Shown in pieces: positions 46,896-57,153 of a stretch of DNA of 64,000 bases. How positions within the stretch are numbered: position 1 is the stretch's first letter; the number at the start of each line of letters is the position of its first letter. The position numbers and the translations under genes are program-made. Source of the stretch: Vibrio vulnificus NBRC 15645 = ATCC 27562 (GTDB taxonomy: Bacteria > Pseudomonadota > Gammaproteobacteria > Enterobacterales > Vibrionaceae). Below the pieces are notes generated by a model. That model was not told the origin of the DNA, ran no database searches, and worked only from the letters and a program-made list of their open reading frames with translations. The stretch covers positions 2,232,001 through 2,296,000 of the forward strand of contig NZ_CP012881.1 in NCBI RefSeq assembly GCF_002224265.1. The letters run 5' to 3'.

Positions 46896-47145
46896 AGCGA
46901 GTTATAAATAAAATTGATAAAAACGAGCAGAAGTATAAAACAGTGTTTTTTAACTTTAAAGACGTGAAGTGTGTCACATTTGGTACGGAAGTGTAAGTTT
47001 CTCCTGACAATGCCTTTTGCTGACAAACTGACCAAGAATCGCTACCGATATAACCTTTCTGGAAATCAGTGAGTTAGAACTATGTGGCCACTCAGCGAGC
47101 TGTGCTAAGCTAACGCTTAGTGATTGTCTTTCCGGAAGCTAACTC

Positions 47146-50100
47146 GTGTTTACTGTCTATCACTCCAATCAAGTGGATGTGCTCAAATCTCTGTTGGTGG
47201 AACTGATTCGCCTCAATCCTTTGCAAAATCCCTTCGACAAAGAGCAGATCTTGGTACAAAGCCCTGGTATGTCTCAATGGTTGAAAATGGAACTGGCGAA
47301 AGAGTTTGGCGTGGCTGCAAACATCGAATTTCCGCTACCCGCGACATTTATCTGGGATATGTTTACCCACGTTTTGGCGGATGTGCCAAAACGCAGTGCT
47401 TTCAACAAAGAAGCGATGACGTGGAAGCTGATGCATTTGTTGCCGCAGCAACTTGCACTGGCGGAGTTCTCGCCCTTAGCTCGCTATCTTCAGGACGATG
47501 AAGAAGGTGCAAAGCTTTACCAACTGTCGGAAAAAATTGCCGATATTTTTGATGGTTATTTGGTGTATCGCCCTGAATGGATACGTGATTGGGAAGCGGG
47601 GAAGGCCGTGGCTGAGATTGGTGATGAGCACCCTTGGCAGCCCATGTTGTGGCAAGCGCTGTATGACCATACCGTCGCGCTTGGGCAATCGCCGTACCAT
47701 CGCGCCAACTTATACGAACACTTCATTGATAGCTTAGACAACTACACGGGCCAGTTTGAACACTTGCCGCAGCGCTTGTTTGTTTTCGGTATTACCTCAT
47801 TGCCGCCACGCTACATGGACGCGCTGAAAGCGCTCGGCCAGCATATTGACGTGCATCTGATGTTTACCAACCCTTGTCGATACTATTGGGGTGAAGTGCG
47901 CGATCGAAAATTTCTTGCTCGTTTGGCGGCAAAGCAGCGTCAGCACCTTGTGTGGCAACAAGATCATTCGCAGCTTCAGGGACAAAGTGAGCAGCTGAAA
48001 GGCAGTATTGAAGACAACCTTGTTGATGAACTGCATACCGAGGTGGTGGGCAACAGTTTGTTGGCTTCCATGGGCAAACTTGGCCGTGACAACATGTACT
48101 TGTTGTCTCAGTTGGAATCGCATGAGATTGAAGCGTTTGTCGATATCGACCGAGATTCGCTATTGCATCAACTGCAAGCCGATATCCTCAACTTGGAGGA
48201 GCACCAAGATGACGACCATATCGAGAGTAGCCATCATAAACCGCTCATCGAGGCGAATGATCGCTCTTTGAGCCTGCACGTTTGCCACAGCCCAATGCGT
48301 GAAGTGGAAGTGCTGCACGATCAATTGCTGGCGATGTTCGATGCCGACCCAACACTCAAACCGCGCGATATTATCGTGATGGTGGCAGACATCAATGCTT
48401 ACAGCCCAGCGATTCAAGCGGTGTTCGGTAACGCACCAGGTGAGCGATTCATTCCCTATTCCATTTCGGATCGAACCGCCGACCAAGAAAGCCCGATTCT
48501 CAATGCGTTTTTGACTTTAGTGAATCTGCCACAAATGCGCTGTTTGGCGTCAGAGCTGTTGGAACTGCTAGAAACCCCCGCGATTTTGCAGAAATTCTCC
48601 TTGAGTGAAACGGAGTTCCTGCAAGCAAAACAATGGGTGGAAGCGTCGGGTATCCGTTGGGGGCTGGATGAGCAGACCGGATGTGAGTTTGACCTACCGC
48701 AGACAAAACAAAACACCTGGCAGTTTGGTATTCAACGCATGTTACTTGGCTACGCGATGCCAGAATCGGCTGGCTTGTTCCAAAGTGGCGACGAATGGCT
48801 CGCACCTTACAACGAAGTTCAGGGAATGGGGGCGGAGCTGGCGGGCAAACTGAGCTACTTCATTGAAAAAGTTCGCAGCTATCGCCACGCCTTAGCTCAA
48901 GCGCAAAACATTGACGCATGGCGACAGCAACTACACGGTGTCTTGGCGGATTTCTTTGCCGTCGACTTGGAAGGCGAAGTGGCGTTGAAATCGATTCGCG
49001 ATACGTTGGGTCAGCTAAAAGAACAGTTGAGTGATGCGGCATTTGAGGCGGAATTATCACCGAGTGTGATTCGTCAATACCTGCTCAATAAACTGTCCGG
49101 TAGCCGTGTAAGTCAGCGTTTTCTTGCTGGACAAGTGAATTTTTGTACCTTGATGCCGATGCGTTCGATTCCATTTCGTACCGTCTGCTTATTGGGGATG
49201 AACGATGGCGTCTATCCACGCAGTGTGGCACCGGAAGGATTCGATTTAATTCATGGCCGCGCCAGAGCGGGGGACCGCTCTCGCCGCGACGATGACCGCT
49301 ACTTGTTCCTAGAGGCTCTCTTGTCTGCGCAGCAAAGTGTTTACATCAGCTATGTCGGACGTTCCGTGCAAGACAACACCGAGAAAGTGCCGTCGGTGCT
49401 GGTGGCTGAGTTGATGGAGTATTGCCAGCAAAACTACTGTTTAGCGGGAGATGAGCATCTCGGTGTGGATGAATCTGGTGCGCGCCTATTAAAGATGATC
49501 ACCTGCGAGCATCCCATGGTGCCATTTAGCCCCCAAGCGTTTTTAGGCGAACCTCCAAGCAACGCGAAAAGCTATGCCAAAGAGTGGATTCCAGCGGCCC
49601 AGCAGCAGAGTGAAGGCCAAATGCCATCGCAGCAAAGTGCGCCATTTTATCAAGCCCTTGACGATTATTTACTGGGTGCCACGTTCCCGCTTGAACTGGA
49701 TCTGGTTGAGTTGCAACGTTTCTGGCGACTGCCAGTGCAGTACTTCTTCAATCGCCGTTTGAAAGTCGTTTTCGAGCCACCAATGGCCGTGATGGCCGAT
49801 GAAGAGCCGTTTATTTTGGATGGACTCAACAGCTTCCAATTGCGTGAACAGTTGCTGCATCGTCTCTTATCGGATGAAAACAGCACGCCTGACATGGCAC
49901 AGCCGCTGATTGAGGAAGTACGCAGTGAATTGCGTGCTCAGGGCAAGTTGCCGATCGGTGCCTTTGGCGAGTTGGAATTTGATACTAACCGCGTGCAAGC
50001 TGAAGCATTAATGGAAAAATTAACCGGGCTATCTCACGCGGCTTTGGATGATCTCGAAGTGGATCTGGCCTTTACGCCAGTTGGTGAAGGCAAAACGATT

Positions 50101-50634
50101 CATTTGAGCGGTTGGTTAACACAGCACTATCAATCTGGGTTACTGCGTTATCGCAGTGGCAAAATTCGCTCTCAAGATTACTTAGCGGGTTGGATTGATC
50201 ACCTTTCGATGTCGGCTATGGGCGTTGCCAAAGTGACGCATTTGATTGGCTACGACAAGAAAGAGGGGGTTGTGCACCTCAAATACCCGGCGATGGCGGA
50301 TGCTGGCCAAGCCAAATCCTTGCTTAACGAATTGATCCGCCTGTATATCGAAGGCATGACCCAGCCTTTGGCGTATTTCCCCAAAACCGCATTGGCGGCC
50401 ATCGAAGCTGGCATAAGCCGCGGGCAATGGAATGATGATGAAGAGAAAGCGTTGAAAAAAATGGCGGATACCTTCAATGATGGTTTCTTGGGCGCAGGGG
50501 AAGGCGCAGACAGTTACATCAGTCGTATTTGGCCAAAATGGAATGATCAACTGGCCCATCAAGTGCGTTTGATGAGTAGTTTGGTGCTGCAAGGGGCAAG
50601 ATTGTCCGTTGTGGATGCGTCAGAGGAAGCATAA
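47146..50634 (+). CDS. recC: Exodeoxyribonuclease V gamma subunit RecC
   Basis: A 1162-residue subunit of RecBCD, which processes double-strand ends. RecC holds the pin that splits the duplex and the inactive-helicase domain that recognises Chi. The N-terminal FTVYHSNQVDVLKSLLVELI and GMSQWLKMELAKEFGVAANI are strongly RecC-like, as is CLLGMNDGVYPRS later on. The GTG start has GGAAG eight bases before it. It is followed after about 300 bp by recB, without the ptrA gene that sits between them in E. coli. Confidence 0.95.
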   Translation: MFTVYHSNQVDVLKSLLVELIRLNPLQNPFDKEQILVQSPGMSQWLKMELAKEFGVAANIEFPLPATFIWDMFTHVLADVPKRSAFNKEAMTWKLMHLLPQQLALAEFSPLARYLQDDEEGAKLYQLSEKIADIFDGYLVYRPEWIRDWEAGKAVAEIGDEHPWQPMLWQALYDHTVALGQSPYHRANLYEHFIDSLDNYTGQFEHLPQRLFVFGITSLPPRYMDALKALGQHIDVHLMFTNPCRYYWGEVRDRKFLARLAAKQRQHLVWQQDHSQLQGQSEQLKGSIEDNLVDELHTEVVGNSLLASMGKLGRDNMYLLSQLESHEIEAFVDIDRDSLLHQLQADILNLEEHQDDDHIESSHHKPLIEANDRSLSLHVCHSPMREVEVLHDQLLAMFDADPTLKPRDIIVMVADINAYSPAIQAVFGNAPGERFIPYSISDRTADQESPILNAFLTLVNLPQMRCLASELLELLETPAILQKFSLSETEFLQAKQWVEASGIRWGLDEQTGCEFDLPQTKQNTWQFGIQRMLLGYAMPESAGLFQSGDEWLAPYNEVQGMGAELAGKLSYFIEKVRSYRHALAQAQNIDAWRQQLHGVLADFFAVDLEGEVALKSIRDTLGQLKEQLSDAAFEAELSPSVIRQYLLNKLSGSRVSQRFLAGQVNFCTLMPMRSIPFRTVCLLGMNDGVYPRSVAPEGFDLIHGRARAGDRSRRDDDRYLFLEALLSAQQSVYISYVGRSVQDNTEKVPSVLVAELMEYCQQNYCLAGDEHLGVDESGARLLKMITCEHPMVPFSPQAFLGEPPSNAKSYAKEWIPAAQQQSEGQMPSQQSAPFYQALDDYLLGATFPLELDLVELQRFWRLPVQYFFNRRLKVVFEPPMAVMADEEPFILDGLNSFQLREQLLHRLLSDENSTPDMAQPLIEEVRSELRAQGKLPIGAFGELEFDTNRVQAEALMEKLTGLSHAALDDLEVDLAFTPVGEGKTIHLSGWLTQHYQSGLLRYRSGKIRSQDYLAGWIDHLSMSAMGVAKVTHLIGYDKKEGVVHLKYPAMADAGQAKSLLNELIRLYIEGMTQPLAYFPKTALAAIEAGISRGQWNDDEEKALKKMADTFNDGFLGAGEGADSYISRIWPKWNDQLAHQVRLMSSLVLQGARLSVVDASEEA

Positions 50635-50943
50635 ACGATGTCGCTCAACGTCAACAATGGGATAAAAGCGCTGCAATGGAGAGGAAGTAGGGTGGCCGCC
50701 AGAAAATCATTATCGTGTAGGGCGTTTGCTGTACGGCCACAAGGTCAGAGGGACCATGATTCGGTTGAGTGGTTCGTGTCGAACCCTTTGATCTCGTGAG
50801 GCGCATACTACCCAGAGCGGCGAGGATGTTCCGTGAGTAAGATCCCACAACATCCTAATATTTAGAGAGTTAAGATAAATTCATAGCGTTTTTAAGGTTT
50901 GATCACAGATCAAACAGCAGATGATCCGGAGACAGTGAGTAAG
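50635..50943 (+). other. recC-recB gap with several hairpins, no gene
   Basis: No convincing reading frame is present. Three inverted repeats lie in a row: TGGCCG/CGGCCA (50693-50698 and 50734-50739), GGTTCG-TGT-CGAACC (50771-50785) and AGGATGTT/AACATCCT (50823-50830 and 50849-50856). Together they could fold into a structured leader of the recBD message. None has a T-run. Confidence 0.45.
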
Positions 50944-53900
50944 ATGACGCACAAGCCTGAGCCAACCCCGTTACAAACCATGACCTTTCCATTACATGGC
51001 GCAAGGTTAATTGAAGCGTCGGCGGGGACAGGTAAAACTTTCACCATTGCTGGATTGTATTTGCGCTTACTGCTTGGGCATGGCAGTGAAGAGACGCGTC
51101 ATCAAGCTCCACTGACGGTGGATCAAATCTTGGTCGTGACCTTTACCGAAGCCGCAACCGGTGAGCTGCGTGATCGCATTCGTGCGCGTATTCATGATGC
51201 GCGTTTGGCGTTTGCTCGAGGACACAGCCAAGATCCCATCATTGAGCCGCTGCTGCGTGACTTTCCCGATCACAAGCAGGCTGCCGCTATTTTGCTGCAA
51301 GCCGAAAGGCAGATGGACGAAGCGGCGGTGTTCACTATTCACGGTTTTTGCCAACGGATGCTCACGCAAAATGCGTTTGAATCCGGCAGCCGTTTTAACA
51401 ACGAATTTGTCACCGATGAAAGTCAGTTAAAAGCGCAAGTGGTGGCCGATTATTGGCGACGCAATTTCTATCCCTTGCCCACAACATTGGCCGGTGAAGT
51501 GCGCCAGATTTGGGGTTCACCCGCGGCGTTGTTGAGCGACATTGGCCGTTATCTCACTGGTGCGCCATTGGCGCTGAGCGTCAACGCGATGAGTGGTGAT
51601 CTTGCGGCGTTGCATCAAGAAAACCTGCAAAAAATTACGCAGCTCAAAAGTGCTTGGCGAGCGGCGCAGCCTGAATTGCAAACGCTCATAGAACAATCTG
51701 ATATCAACAAACGCAGTTACACCAAAAAGTCATTACCAGAGTGGTTAGATACGGTGAATCGCTGGGCGGAAAGCGACACGTTTGATTACCACTACCCAGA
51801 TAAGCTGGCCAAATTTGCTCAAAGCGAGCTGCTGGCCAAAACAGCCAAAGGCACTGCGCCAACGCATCCGCTATTTGAGCAAATTGACGCGTTTTTGGCC
51901 AACCCGGCTAGCTTAAAAGCCCCATTGTTGGCACACGCGATTGAGCAATGTCGCGCATGGCTGGCCAAAGCCAAAGAGCAGAAACAGCGTTTGTCATTTG
52001 ACGATTTGTTAACGCGTTTATCCGCGGCGATCGATCAAGATGAAGCGCAGTTATTGGCAAGTCGAATTCGTACTCTTTACCCCGTTGCCATGATTGACGA
52101 GTTCCAAGATACCGACCCTTTGCAATACAGTATCTTTAGTCGTATTTATTTGGAACACCCACAAACTGGGCTGTTTATGATCGGCGACCCGAAGCAGGCG
52201 ATTTACGGCTTCCGTGGGGCTGATATCTTCACTTACATCAAAGCGCGTAACCAAGTGAGTGCCCACTACACCTTGGGAACAAACTGGCGATCCAGTGCTG
52301 AAATGGTGTTGGCGGTAAACCAACTGTTTCAACAACCAGACAGCCCATTTATTTATGATCAAGACATTCCATTTTTGCCAGTCAGTTTTAGCCCCAAAGC
52401 GGAACAACGCATTTGGAACATGGCAGGCCAAAAGCAGCCAGCCCTGACCTACTGGTTACAAGAGTGCGAAGAAAAACCCGTGGCGAAAGGGGAATATCAG
52501 CAAGCGATGGCCGAGGCGACCGCCAGTCAGATTCAGCAGATTCTGACGCTCTCACAGCAAGGTCAGGCGTCATTCCAGCAAGGTGAGCTACAGCACGCCA
52601 TTCAAGCGGGTGACATTGCGGTGTTGGTACGAACCGGCAGCGAAGGGCGATTGATTAAGCAAACTCTCGCTAAGCAAGGCATCGCCAGTGTCTATCTCTC
52701 GAACCGCGACAGCGTTTTTCTCAGCCCCGTCGCGCAAGATGTTCAGCGCATATTGCAAGCGGTGCTCACCAGTGAAGACGATCGCGCATTGCGGGCGGCA
52801 TTGGCTTGTGAGCTGTTTGCCCTTGATGCCGCCAGTCTGGATAAATTGAATAACGATGAAAATGCGTGGGAAAAAGCGCTCAGTGAGTTTAAAGAATACC
52901 GTAAGCTGTGGCTTTCTCGTGGCGTGATGCCGATGCTGCGAGCGGTGATGGCCAAACGTCATATCGCAGAACGTTTGCTGACTCAGCAAGAGGGTGAGCG
53001 CACACTCACGGACTTGATGCATTTAGCCGAGCTGCTGCAGCAAGCAAGCAATGAGATCGACAGCGACCACGGTTTGTTGCGTTGGTTTGCTCAAGCCATT
53101 AGCGATGCGCACAATGGTATTGGCGGCAGCGATGAGCAGATCCAACGTCTCGAATCGGAACGCAATTTGGTGCAGATCGTCACCATCCACAAATCAAAAG
53201 GGCTTGAGTACGATCTGGTTTTTCTCCCGTTTGTCTTTGCCCATCGAGAAGCCAGCGAAGCGAAGTTTTACGACGCGCAAACCGATCGCACCGTGTTAGA
53301 TATCACCGCCAGTGATGCCGCGCTGCAACAAGCGGACAAAGAACGATTAGCGGAAGACTTACGCCTTATTTATGTGGCGCTCACTCGCGCCGTTTATGGC
53401 TGTTTCATTGGCGCGGCGCCACTGCGCAACGGTCGCTCCACTAAAGAACCCACGGGCGTGCATCGCAGTGCCATGGGGTATTTGGTGCAAAATGGCCAAG
53501 AAGGGGGAATTGCCACGCTGCAACAAGCGTTGGCAGGACAACAAACGCAGTCAGACAGCATTGTCGTTATCTCACCGCCAACCTTGCCGGATGAGCGATA
53601 TCAACCTATCGCAACGCCCGCGTTGTCGCTCTCTGCGCAAGAGCTGGCCACGCCGATCGATCGTTTATGGCGCATCACCAGTTACTCCGGTTTGGTCAAA
53701 CAAGGTAGCCATCAAAGCGACTACGACGCCAGTTTAGAAGTGGTGGGGTTTGATATCGACTCTTCCACCGAAGATCCGCAAGCGCCAATCCAAGAAGTGG
53801 AGAAGTCGATTTTTACCTTCCCCCGTGGCGCCAGCGCCGGTACGTTTTTGCACTCGTTGTTTGAAGAGGTGGAGTTTACTCAAGCGGCGGACTCTGAACA

Positions 53901-54564
53901 GAATCGCCAAGTGATCACCGAGCTGATGGAAAAAAACTTGATCGACCTTGAATGGTTGCCCGTTTTGCAGCAGCTGGTGGATACCGTGTTGTCAACGCCG
54001 CTTGATGGCAAACATTTGTACCTCAACCAAAAAACGCCGTCACAGCGTCTGGTGGAAATGGAGTTCTTATTGCCGATAGAAGTGCTCAGCGCTGCCAGTT
54101 TAAACCAAGTCATTCAGCGTCATGATCCCCTTTCTGCTCGCGCGGGGGATCTCGGTTTCCAAACGGTGCAAGGCATGCTCAAAGGCTTTATTGATTTGGT
54201 GTTTGAACACCAAGGCAAATATTACGTGCTGGACTGGAAGTCCAACCATTTGGGTGACGCGGTGCATTTTTATCATGGTGAGGCATTGCAAGGGGCGATG
54301 GTGGATCATCGCTACGATTTGCAATACCAAATCTATGCGTTGGCGCTACACCGTTTTCTGCGCAGCCGTTTGGCCAACTATGATTATCAGCATCATTTTG
54401 GTGGCGTCTATTATCTGTTTCTTCGTGGTATGGATGGCGAAAGTGAACACGGTATTTTTTCTGCCAAGCCTTCGTTGGATTTATTAACGGAAATGGACCG
54501 TTTGATTGACGGTCTTGAGCCTCAACCTAGATCGACCCAAGGTGGTCAGATGGAGTTACTATGA
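50944..54564 (+). CDS. recB: Exodeoxyribonuclease V beta subunit RecB
   Basis: A 1206-residue helicase-nuclease. Walker A is EASAGTGKTFTIAG (Lys31), the Walker B/helicase motif is MIDEFQDTDPLQ, and later SF1A motifs include TIHKSKGLEYDLVFLPFVFA. The C-terminal RecB nuclease domain has GFIDLVFEHQG and VLDWKSNHLG (catalytic Asp/Lys). The start is uncertain: ATG at 50944 or the GTG two codons upstream, with GGAG in front; the frame extends to 50899. It overlaps recD by 4 bp. Confidence 0.95.
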   Translation: MTHKPEPTPLQTMTFPLHGARLIEASAGTGKTFTIAGLYLRLLLGHGSEETRHQAPLTVDQILVVTFTEAATGELRDRIRARIHDARLAFARGHSQDPIIEPLLRDFPDHKQAAAILLQAERQMDEAAVFTIHGFCQRMLTQNAFESGSRFNNEFVTDESQLKAQVVADYWRRNFYPLPTTLAGEVRQIWGSPAALLSDIGRYLTGAPLALSVNAMSGDLAALHQENLQKITQLKSAWRAAQPELQTLIEQSDINKRSYTKKSLPEWLDTVNRWAESDTFDYHYPDKLAKFAQSELLAKTAKGTAPTHPLFEQIDAFLANPASLKAPLLAHAIEQCRAWLAKAKEQKQRLSFDDLLTRLSAAIDQDEAQLLASRIRTLYPVAMIDEFQDTDPLQYSIFSRIYLEHPQTGLFMIGDPKQAIYGFRGADIFTYIKARNQVSAHYTLGTNWRSSAEMVLAVNQLFQQPDSPFIYDQDIPFLPVSFSPKAEQRIWNMAGQKQPALTYWLQECEEKPVAKGEYQQAMAEATASQIQQILTLSQQGQASFQQGELQHAIQAGDIAVLVRTGSEGRLIKQTLAKQGIASVYLSNRDSVFLSPVAQDVQRILQAVLTSEDDRALRAALACELFALDAASLDKLNNDENAWEKALSEFKEYRKLWLSRGVMPMLRAVMAKRHIAERLLTQQEGERTLTDLMHLAELLQQASNEIDSDHGLLRWFAQAISDAHNGIGGSDEQIQRLESERNLVQIVTIHKSKGLEYDLVFLPFVFAHREASEAKFYDAQTDRTVLDITASDAALQQADKERLAEDLRLIYVALTRAVYGCFIGAAPLRNGRSTKEPTGVHRSAMGYLVQNGQEGGIATLQQALAGQQTQSDSIVVISPPTLPDERYQPIATPALSLSAQELATPIDRLWRITSYSGLVKQGSHQSDYDASLEVVGFDIDSSTEDPQAPIQEVEKSIFTFPRGASAGTFLHSLFEEVEFTQAADSEQNRQVITELMEKNLIDLEWLPVLQQLVDTVLSTPLDGKHLYLNQKTPSQRLVEMEFLLPIEVLSAASLNQVIQRHDPLSARAGDLGFQTVQGMLKGFIDLVFEHQGKYYVLDWKSNHLGDAVHFYHGEALQGAMVDHRYDLQYQIYALALHRFLRSRLANYDYQHHFGGVYYLFLRGMDGESEHGIFSAKPSLDLLTEMDRLIDGLEPQPRSTQGGQMELL

Positions 54565-56675
54565 TGTTGAATGGGTCACTCCAAGCGACGCTGTTGATGC
54601 TTGAACGGCAAGCCCAACAAGGCTACCTGCGCTTATTGGATTATCAATTTGCGCGCTTTATTGGTGAGCAGAGTCAGCACAGCGGATTAGCGCTGTTGGC
54701 CGCTGCGGTCAGTGCCGAGTTAGGCAAAGGGCATATTTGCTTGCCTTTGTTTGATGAACTTGGCCAAGTCAGTGAATTGGCCAGTAAAATTGGCTTGTTT
54801 GGTGAGGCGGCCACAGAGCTGAACGCCCAGTTGCAGCCGATCGACTGGCGAGCGTTGCTGCAAACCAGTCGCTTGGTTGGCACCCAAGGGGAAGCGGTGC
54901 CCTTGATGTTCGATGGGGAACGAGTTTATCTGCATCGCTATTGGCACTATGAAGTCGTTTTGGCGCAAAAACTTAATCAATTGAGTCACGGTATTGAACT
55001 TAACGCCAGCTCAGCGGCATCGTTATCCGCACTGCTGGATCGATTGTTCGCGCGTGATTACCGCTTTTTGTTTGAAATGCTGATTGCCGCGCAAGCGAGC
55101 GGCAGTACCCAAGTGCAGCGACAGCAATGGGTGTGTGATTTTCTCGACGTAGTTGAAGAGCACTGTTTGGATTGGACGGCGATTGAACAAGTGCTTAGCC
55201 AAGTACGCAAAGTCTCGGATCTCAACGCGCTGGATCATCTCGTGCCTCATGCGGCCTGCATTAATTGGCAAAAGGTGGCTGCCGCAGTGGCGTTGACGCG
55301 TCGTTTTGCGGTGATCTCTGGGGGGCCGGGAACAGGCAAAACCACCACCGTCACGAAATTGTTGGCGGCGCTGATTGAGCAAGCCGGAGCACAAACGCCC
55401 ACCATTCGTTTGGTGGCACCAACGGGTAAAGCGGCTGCACGTTTGACCGAATCCATCGGTAAAGCGGTGCAATCTTTAGCCGTAGAGCCGAGTTTAAAGG
55501 CGTTAATCCCCACAGAAGCCTCAACCTTACATCGCTTGTTAGGCGCTATCCCCGGTAGTGCTGAGTTTCGTCATCACAGTCAAAACCCGCTGCATTTGGA
55601 TGTGCTGGTGGTGGACGAAGCCTCAATGGTCGATCTTTCGATGATGTATAAAGTGATTGATGCGTTACCTAAACATGCTCGTTTGATTTTACTTGGTGAT
55701 AAAGATCAGCTGGCCTCTGTTGAAGCGGGGGCGGTGTTGGGGGATATCTGCGCATTTTCTGCTTCCGGATACAGCGCAGAGCAAGCAGCAACGCTCACGA
55801 AGTTAACGGGTTATCAAGCGCTGCCAAAGAGTGCCAGCCGTTTGGCTCCCGTCGCAGATAGCTTGTGTATGTTGCAAAAGAGCTATCGTTTTGATGCTCG
55901 CTCAGGAATTGGCCAATTGGCAAAAGCGATCAATGCCGGTTCCGTGGCGGCGTTAGAGAGTGTATGGCAGCGAGAGTTTAGCGATATCGAACATCACCCA
56001 TTGGATGCCAGCCACTACAACCATATGTTGCAAACGCTTGTAAGTGAGTACTCACATTATCTTGCTCGCATTGCCTTAACTCAGCAGCATCTTGAGCCGA
56101 AAGAGAGAGAAAGCAGTGCTGATCGAGCCAAAGCGGGACTGAATTTGTTTCATCGTTGTCGGTTACTTTGCGCCGTGCGTGAAGGGAATTTTGGTGTGGC
56201 CGGGCTTAACCTTCGCATTGAAAGAGCCTTAGCTGCGAGGAACTTGATTAAAGTGAAGGACGAGATTTGGTATCACGGCAGGCCAGTGATGGTGACGCGT
56301 AATGATTACGCGCTTGGGCTTTACAACGGTGACATTGGCATCTGCATGTGGGATGACACTGATGAAGATCCGCGTTTAAAAGTCTATTTTGAGCTGGCCG
56401 ACGGCAGCGTTAAAGCGGTATTACCAAGCCGAGTGCCAGAACATGAAACAGCTTATGCGATGACAATACATAAATCACAAGGCAGCGAATTTGATTTTAC
56501 CTTGATGATTTTGCCTGCTGACTTCAGCCCAATACTGACGCGAGAGCTGATCTACACCGGCATTACTCGAGCGAAAAAGCGTTTAGCACTGTATGCCGAT
56601 CTTCAAGTCCTTAAACGTGGTATGAAGATAAAGACACAGCGAGCGAGTGGCCTGCCATACCGTTTGGGCCAGTAA
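54561..56675 (+). CDS. recD: Exodeoxyribonuclease V alpha subunit RecD
   Basis: A 704-residue 5'-3' SF1B helicase of RecBCD. Walker A is GGPGTGKTTT (Gly254-Lys260 onward), Walker B is VLVVDEASMVDLSM, and the C-terminal UvrD-like motif is AMTIHKSQGSEFDFTLMILP. The start ATG overlaps the recB stop (ATGA), indicating coupled translation. It is somewhat longer than E. coli RecD (608), mainly because of inserts in the helicase part, as is usual in vibrios. Confidence 0.95.
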   Translation: MMLNGSLQATLLMLERQAQQGYLRLLDYQFARFIGEQSQHSGLALLAAAVSAELGKGHICLPLFDELGQVSELASKIGLFGEAATELNAQLQPIDWRALLQTSRLVGTQGEAVPLMFDGERVYLHRYWHYEVVLAQKLNQLSHGIELNASSAASLSALLDRLFARDYRFLFEMLIAAQASGSTQVQRQQWVCDFLDVVEEHCLDWTAIEQVLSQVRKVSDLNALDHLVPHAACINWQKVAAAVALTRRFAVISGGPGTGKTTTVTKLLAALIEQAGAQTPTIRLVAPTGKAAARLTESIGKAVQSLAVEPSLKALIPTEASTLHRLLGAIPGSAEFRHHSQNPLHLDVLVVDEASMVDLSMMYKVIDALPKHARLILLGDKDQLASVEAGAVLGDICAFSASGYSAEQAATLTKLTGYQALPKSASRLAPVADSLCMLQKSYRFDARSGIGQLAKAINAGSVAALESVWQREFSDIEHHPLDASHYNHMLQTLVSEYSHYLARIALTQQHLEPKERESSADRAKAGLNLFHRCRLLCAVREGNFGVAGLNLRIERALAARNLIKVKDEIWYHGRPVMVTRNDYALGLYNGDIGICMWDDTDEDPRLKVYFELADGSVKAVLPSRVPEHETAYAMTIHKSQGSEFDFTLMILPADFSPILTRELIYTGITRAKKRLALYADLQVLKRGMKIKTQRASGLPYRLGQ

Positions 56676-56707
56676 GGTTTATGAGAGCAGCCTAAGTCGA
56701 TAAGGAA

Positions 56708-56736
56708 AAAGGCCAGAAGTGGAACTTCTGGCCTTT
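56708..56736. terminator. Bidirectional terminator after recD
   Basis: AAAGGCCAGAAGT-GGA-ACTTCTGGCCTTT, a perfect 13-bp stem 32 bp after recD, shared with the convergent small gene. Confidence 0.88.
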
Positions 56737-56746
56737 CACATTCTAG

Positions 56747-56929
56747 CTAGCGTTGAAATGCTTGCGTAAAAGTAATGCTGCGAATGTGGTATTGCTCTTT
56801 ATAGTTCAAGATGAACTCTCGAAGTGCTTCTGTCACTGGGAAGACGCAATGAACGTCAAGTCCCTCTAGAAACTGGTTATCAGCCATATCCCAAAAGCTT
56901 TGCAGCGAGTTACAAATAATGGTTCTCAT
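56747..56929 (-). CDS. Small protein of unknown function, 60 residues
   Basis: A 60-residue frame (MRTIICNSLQSFWDMADNQF, ending in ITFTQAFQR) with balanced codon use, directly before the shared terminator, and followed by no other gene on its strand until argA upstream. No membrane segment or known motif. Aromatic and charged residues suggest a small folded domain. AAAGAG lies before the ATG as a weak ribosome binding site. It is not recognised as any named family; a real gene is likely because it ends right at a strong terminator. Confidence 0.6.
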   Translation of the reverse strand: MRTIICNSLQSFWDMADNQFLEGLDVHCVFPVTEALREFILNYKEQYHIRSITFTQAFQR

Positions 56930-57153
56930 AGTAATGCTCTTTGATTGCTTAATCCCAACTGACGGGGTAAGTAATGAATCGAGCAGTCCGTGCGGTGTCT
57001 CGTCACCAAGTTCCTTGGCTCGGGTTAACCCCGATTTGCGCGGATTATAGACGAGTCACCGAACGAAAAAAAGCACAAACTTTGAACAGGCAAGATGTAA
57101 AGCATTGCATATGGTGTTAACCCTGTTCATCAGTAGGAAACTCTAACTTTAGC

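Noticed and set aside
50771..50785. A tRNA T-arm (GGTTCG...CGAACC) in the recC-recB gap
   Set aside because: No acceptor or anticodon stem can be formed around it and the loop is only three bases.
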